Shown here: piece after piece, positions 63,314 to 64,000 of the stretch
Layout: every line of letters starts with the position of its first letter
How positions within the stretch are numbered: the first letter of the stretch is position 1
Source: Rhodopirellula islandica
GTDB lineage: Bacteria > Planctomycetota > Planctomycetia > Pirellulales > Pirellulaceae
Assembly: GCF_001027925.1 (NCBI RefSeq)
Contig: NZ_LECT01000023.1
Span: forward strand, 1-64,000
Direction of reading: 5' to 3'
DNA length: 64,000 nt
Position numbers and translations under genes: made by a program
The notes under the pieces: generated by a model
Told to the model about the DNA's origin: nothing
The model's input: the letters and a program-made list of their open reading frames with translations, nothing else
The model's database searches: none

Positions 63314-64000
63314 ATGCCGACTTATACCTTTGAAGCGATGGACGCGACCGGACAAGAGATCCGGGACGAAATCGATGCGGCCAACGAGGACGAAGCTCAA
63401 ACCACCATCCGCCAGATGGGTTACTTCGTCACCAAGATCGCCGTCAAAAAACAGGCGGCGGGGGCCACCAAGGCTGGCGGTGGCAAGAAACGTCCCTTCG
63501 CGATGGGTGGGGCGAAGACCAAACACATCTGCGCCTTCACACGTCAGTTGTCGATCTTGCAAGACGCCGGTCTGCCGATTCTGCGCAGCCTGAAGATTCT
63601 GGAAGGCAACCAGAAACCCGGCAAGCTCAAGAACGCCTTGATGGACGTTTGCGACGAGATCGAAGGCGGTTCGACCTTGTCCGAAGCGATGGCGAAGTGC
63701 CCCAAGGTCTTCAGTCGCTTGTACGTCAACATGATCAAAGCCGGTGAGGCCGGCGGTGCGTTGGAAACGATCCTCAACCGGTTGGCCGACTTCTTGGAGT
63801 CAGCCGAATCGCTCAAGCGGAAGGTCAAAGGGGCGTTGATCTACCCGGTCATCGTGGTCTTGGTTGCTGCGTTGATTCTGACGTTCATCATGTTGTTCAT
63901 CGTCCCAACGTTCGAAAAGATGTTCGACGAGTTTGGTTTGGATCTGCCAGCCCCAACGGTGCTGTTGATCGCGATGAGCAATTACATCGCGGGTTATTGG
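63314..64000 (+). CDS. pilC: Type II secretion/type IV pilus inner-membrane protein PilC (partial)
   Basis: The frame opens at ATG 63314 and runs off the window after 229 codons without a stop. MPTYTFEAMDATGQEIRDEI is the PilC/GspF N-terminus. FTRQLSILQDAGLPILRSLK and SEAMAKCPKVFSRLYVNMIK with AGEAGGALETILNRLADFLE form the first T2SSF domain, and VIVVLVAALILTFIMLFIVP is the first membrane helix. PilC links the motor ATPases to the pilus base. It is the last visible gene of the cluster. Confidence 0.93.
   Translation, partial: MPTYTFEAMDATGQEIRDEIDAANEDEAQTTIRQMGYFVTKIAVKKQAAGATKAGGGKKRPFAMGGAKTKHICAFTRQLSILQDAGLPILRSLKILEGNQKPGKLKNALMDVCDEIEGGSTLSEAMAKCPKVFSRLYVNMIKAGEAGGALETILNRLADFLESAESLKRKVKGALIYPVIVVLVAALILTFIMLFIVPTFEKMFDEFGLDLPAPTVLLIAMSNYIAGYW

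Overview
The window looks like chromosome from a planctomycete of the Rhodopirellula/Pirellula type. Several family signatures point there: two DUF1559 pseudopilin-like proteins with the H-x9-DG ending, a 1000-residue PVC-type CxxCH heme protein, a sulfatase, two DUF1080 domains in one protein, many small membrane proteins without known families, and intergenic DNA full of short dispersed structured repeats. No rRNA or tRNA gene, intact transposase or CRISPR array was recognised.

Layout. 0.4-7.5 kb (minus): OPT transporter, cold-shock protein, then a secreted carbohydrate set (DUF1080, SGNH esterase, lactonase-type propeller). 8-17 kb (mostly plus): DUF1559 protein, lipoprotein, HTTM protein, a purple-acid-phosphatase/beta-propeller-phytase fusion, a minus-strand SDR and a transglutaminase-like protein. 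17-28 kb: second DUF1559 protein, heme-type DUF3365 protein, NhaA, a PAS histidine kinase with its NtrC-type regulator, an HPP protein, a membrane-protein gene broken by a stop codon, and a kelch protein. 28-41 kb (minus): xseA-sufS-sufU in overlapping order, a polysaccharide set (deacetylase, GT4, chain-length determinant), a Na+/H+ antiporter with RCK domain, and DUF1254/DUF1214. 39-44 kb: four unrelated small membrane proteins that share an N-terminal NPY motif. 45-52 kb: DMF-beta-like protein, CxxCH protein, a frameshifted gene, sulfatase. 52-56 kb: accessory zone with a gene frameshifted at a heptamer repeat, the 3' end of a group II intron, a DUF4238 gene ending inside an attC-like box, a second attC-like hairpin and a MITE-like element. 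56-57.3 kb: satellite repeats. 57.4-64 kb (plus): type IV pilus/type II secretion motor cluster (PilB-like, PilT, second PilB-like, four-helix-bundle protein, PilC cut by the window end).

How they fit together: the pilus motor genes at the right end would serve pilin-like substrates such as the two DUF1559 proteins. The sulfatase, DUF1080, SGNH, lactonase and phytase genes fit a heterotroph living on sulfated and phosphorylated polymers.

The most unusual content is non-coding. (1) A family of about 130-bp elements with 17-bp terminal inverted repeats occurs at least seven times. (2) Heptanucleotide tandem repeats sit in every gap of the pilus cluster from pilT onward, and one interrupts a reading frame. 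(3) A probable decayed integron cassette array has a group II intron end lodged in an attC-like site. (4) A 200-bp element could fold as a giant cloverleaf. Family calls come from reading the translations; no database search was run.
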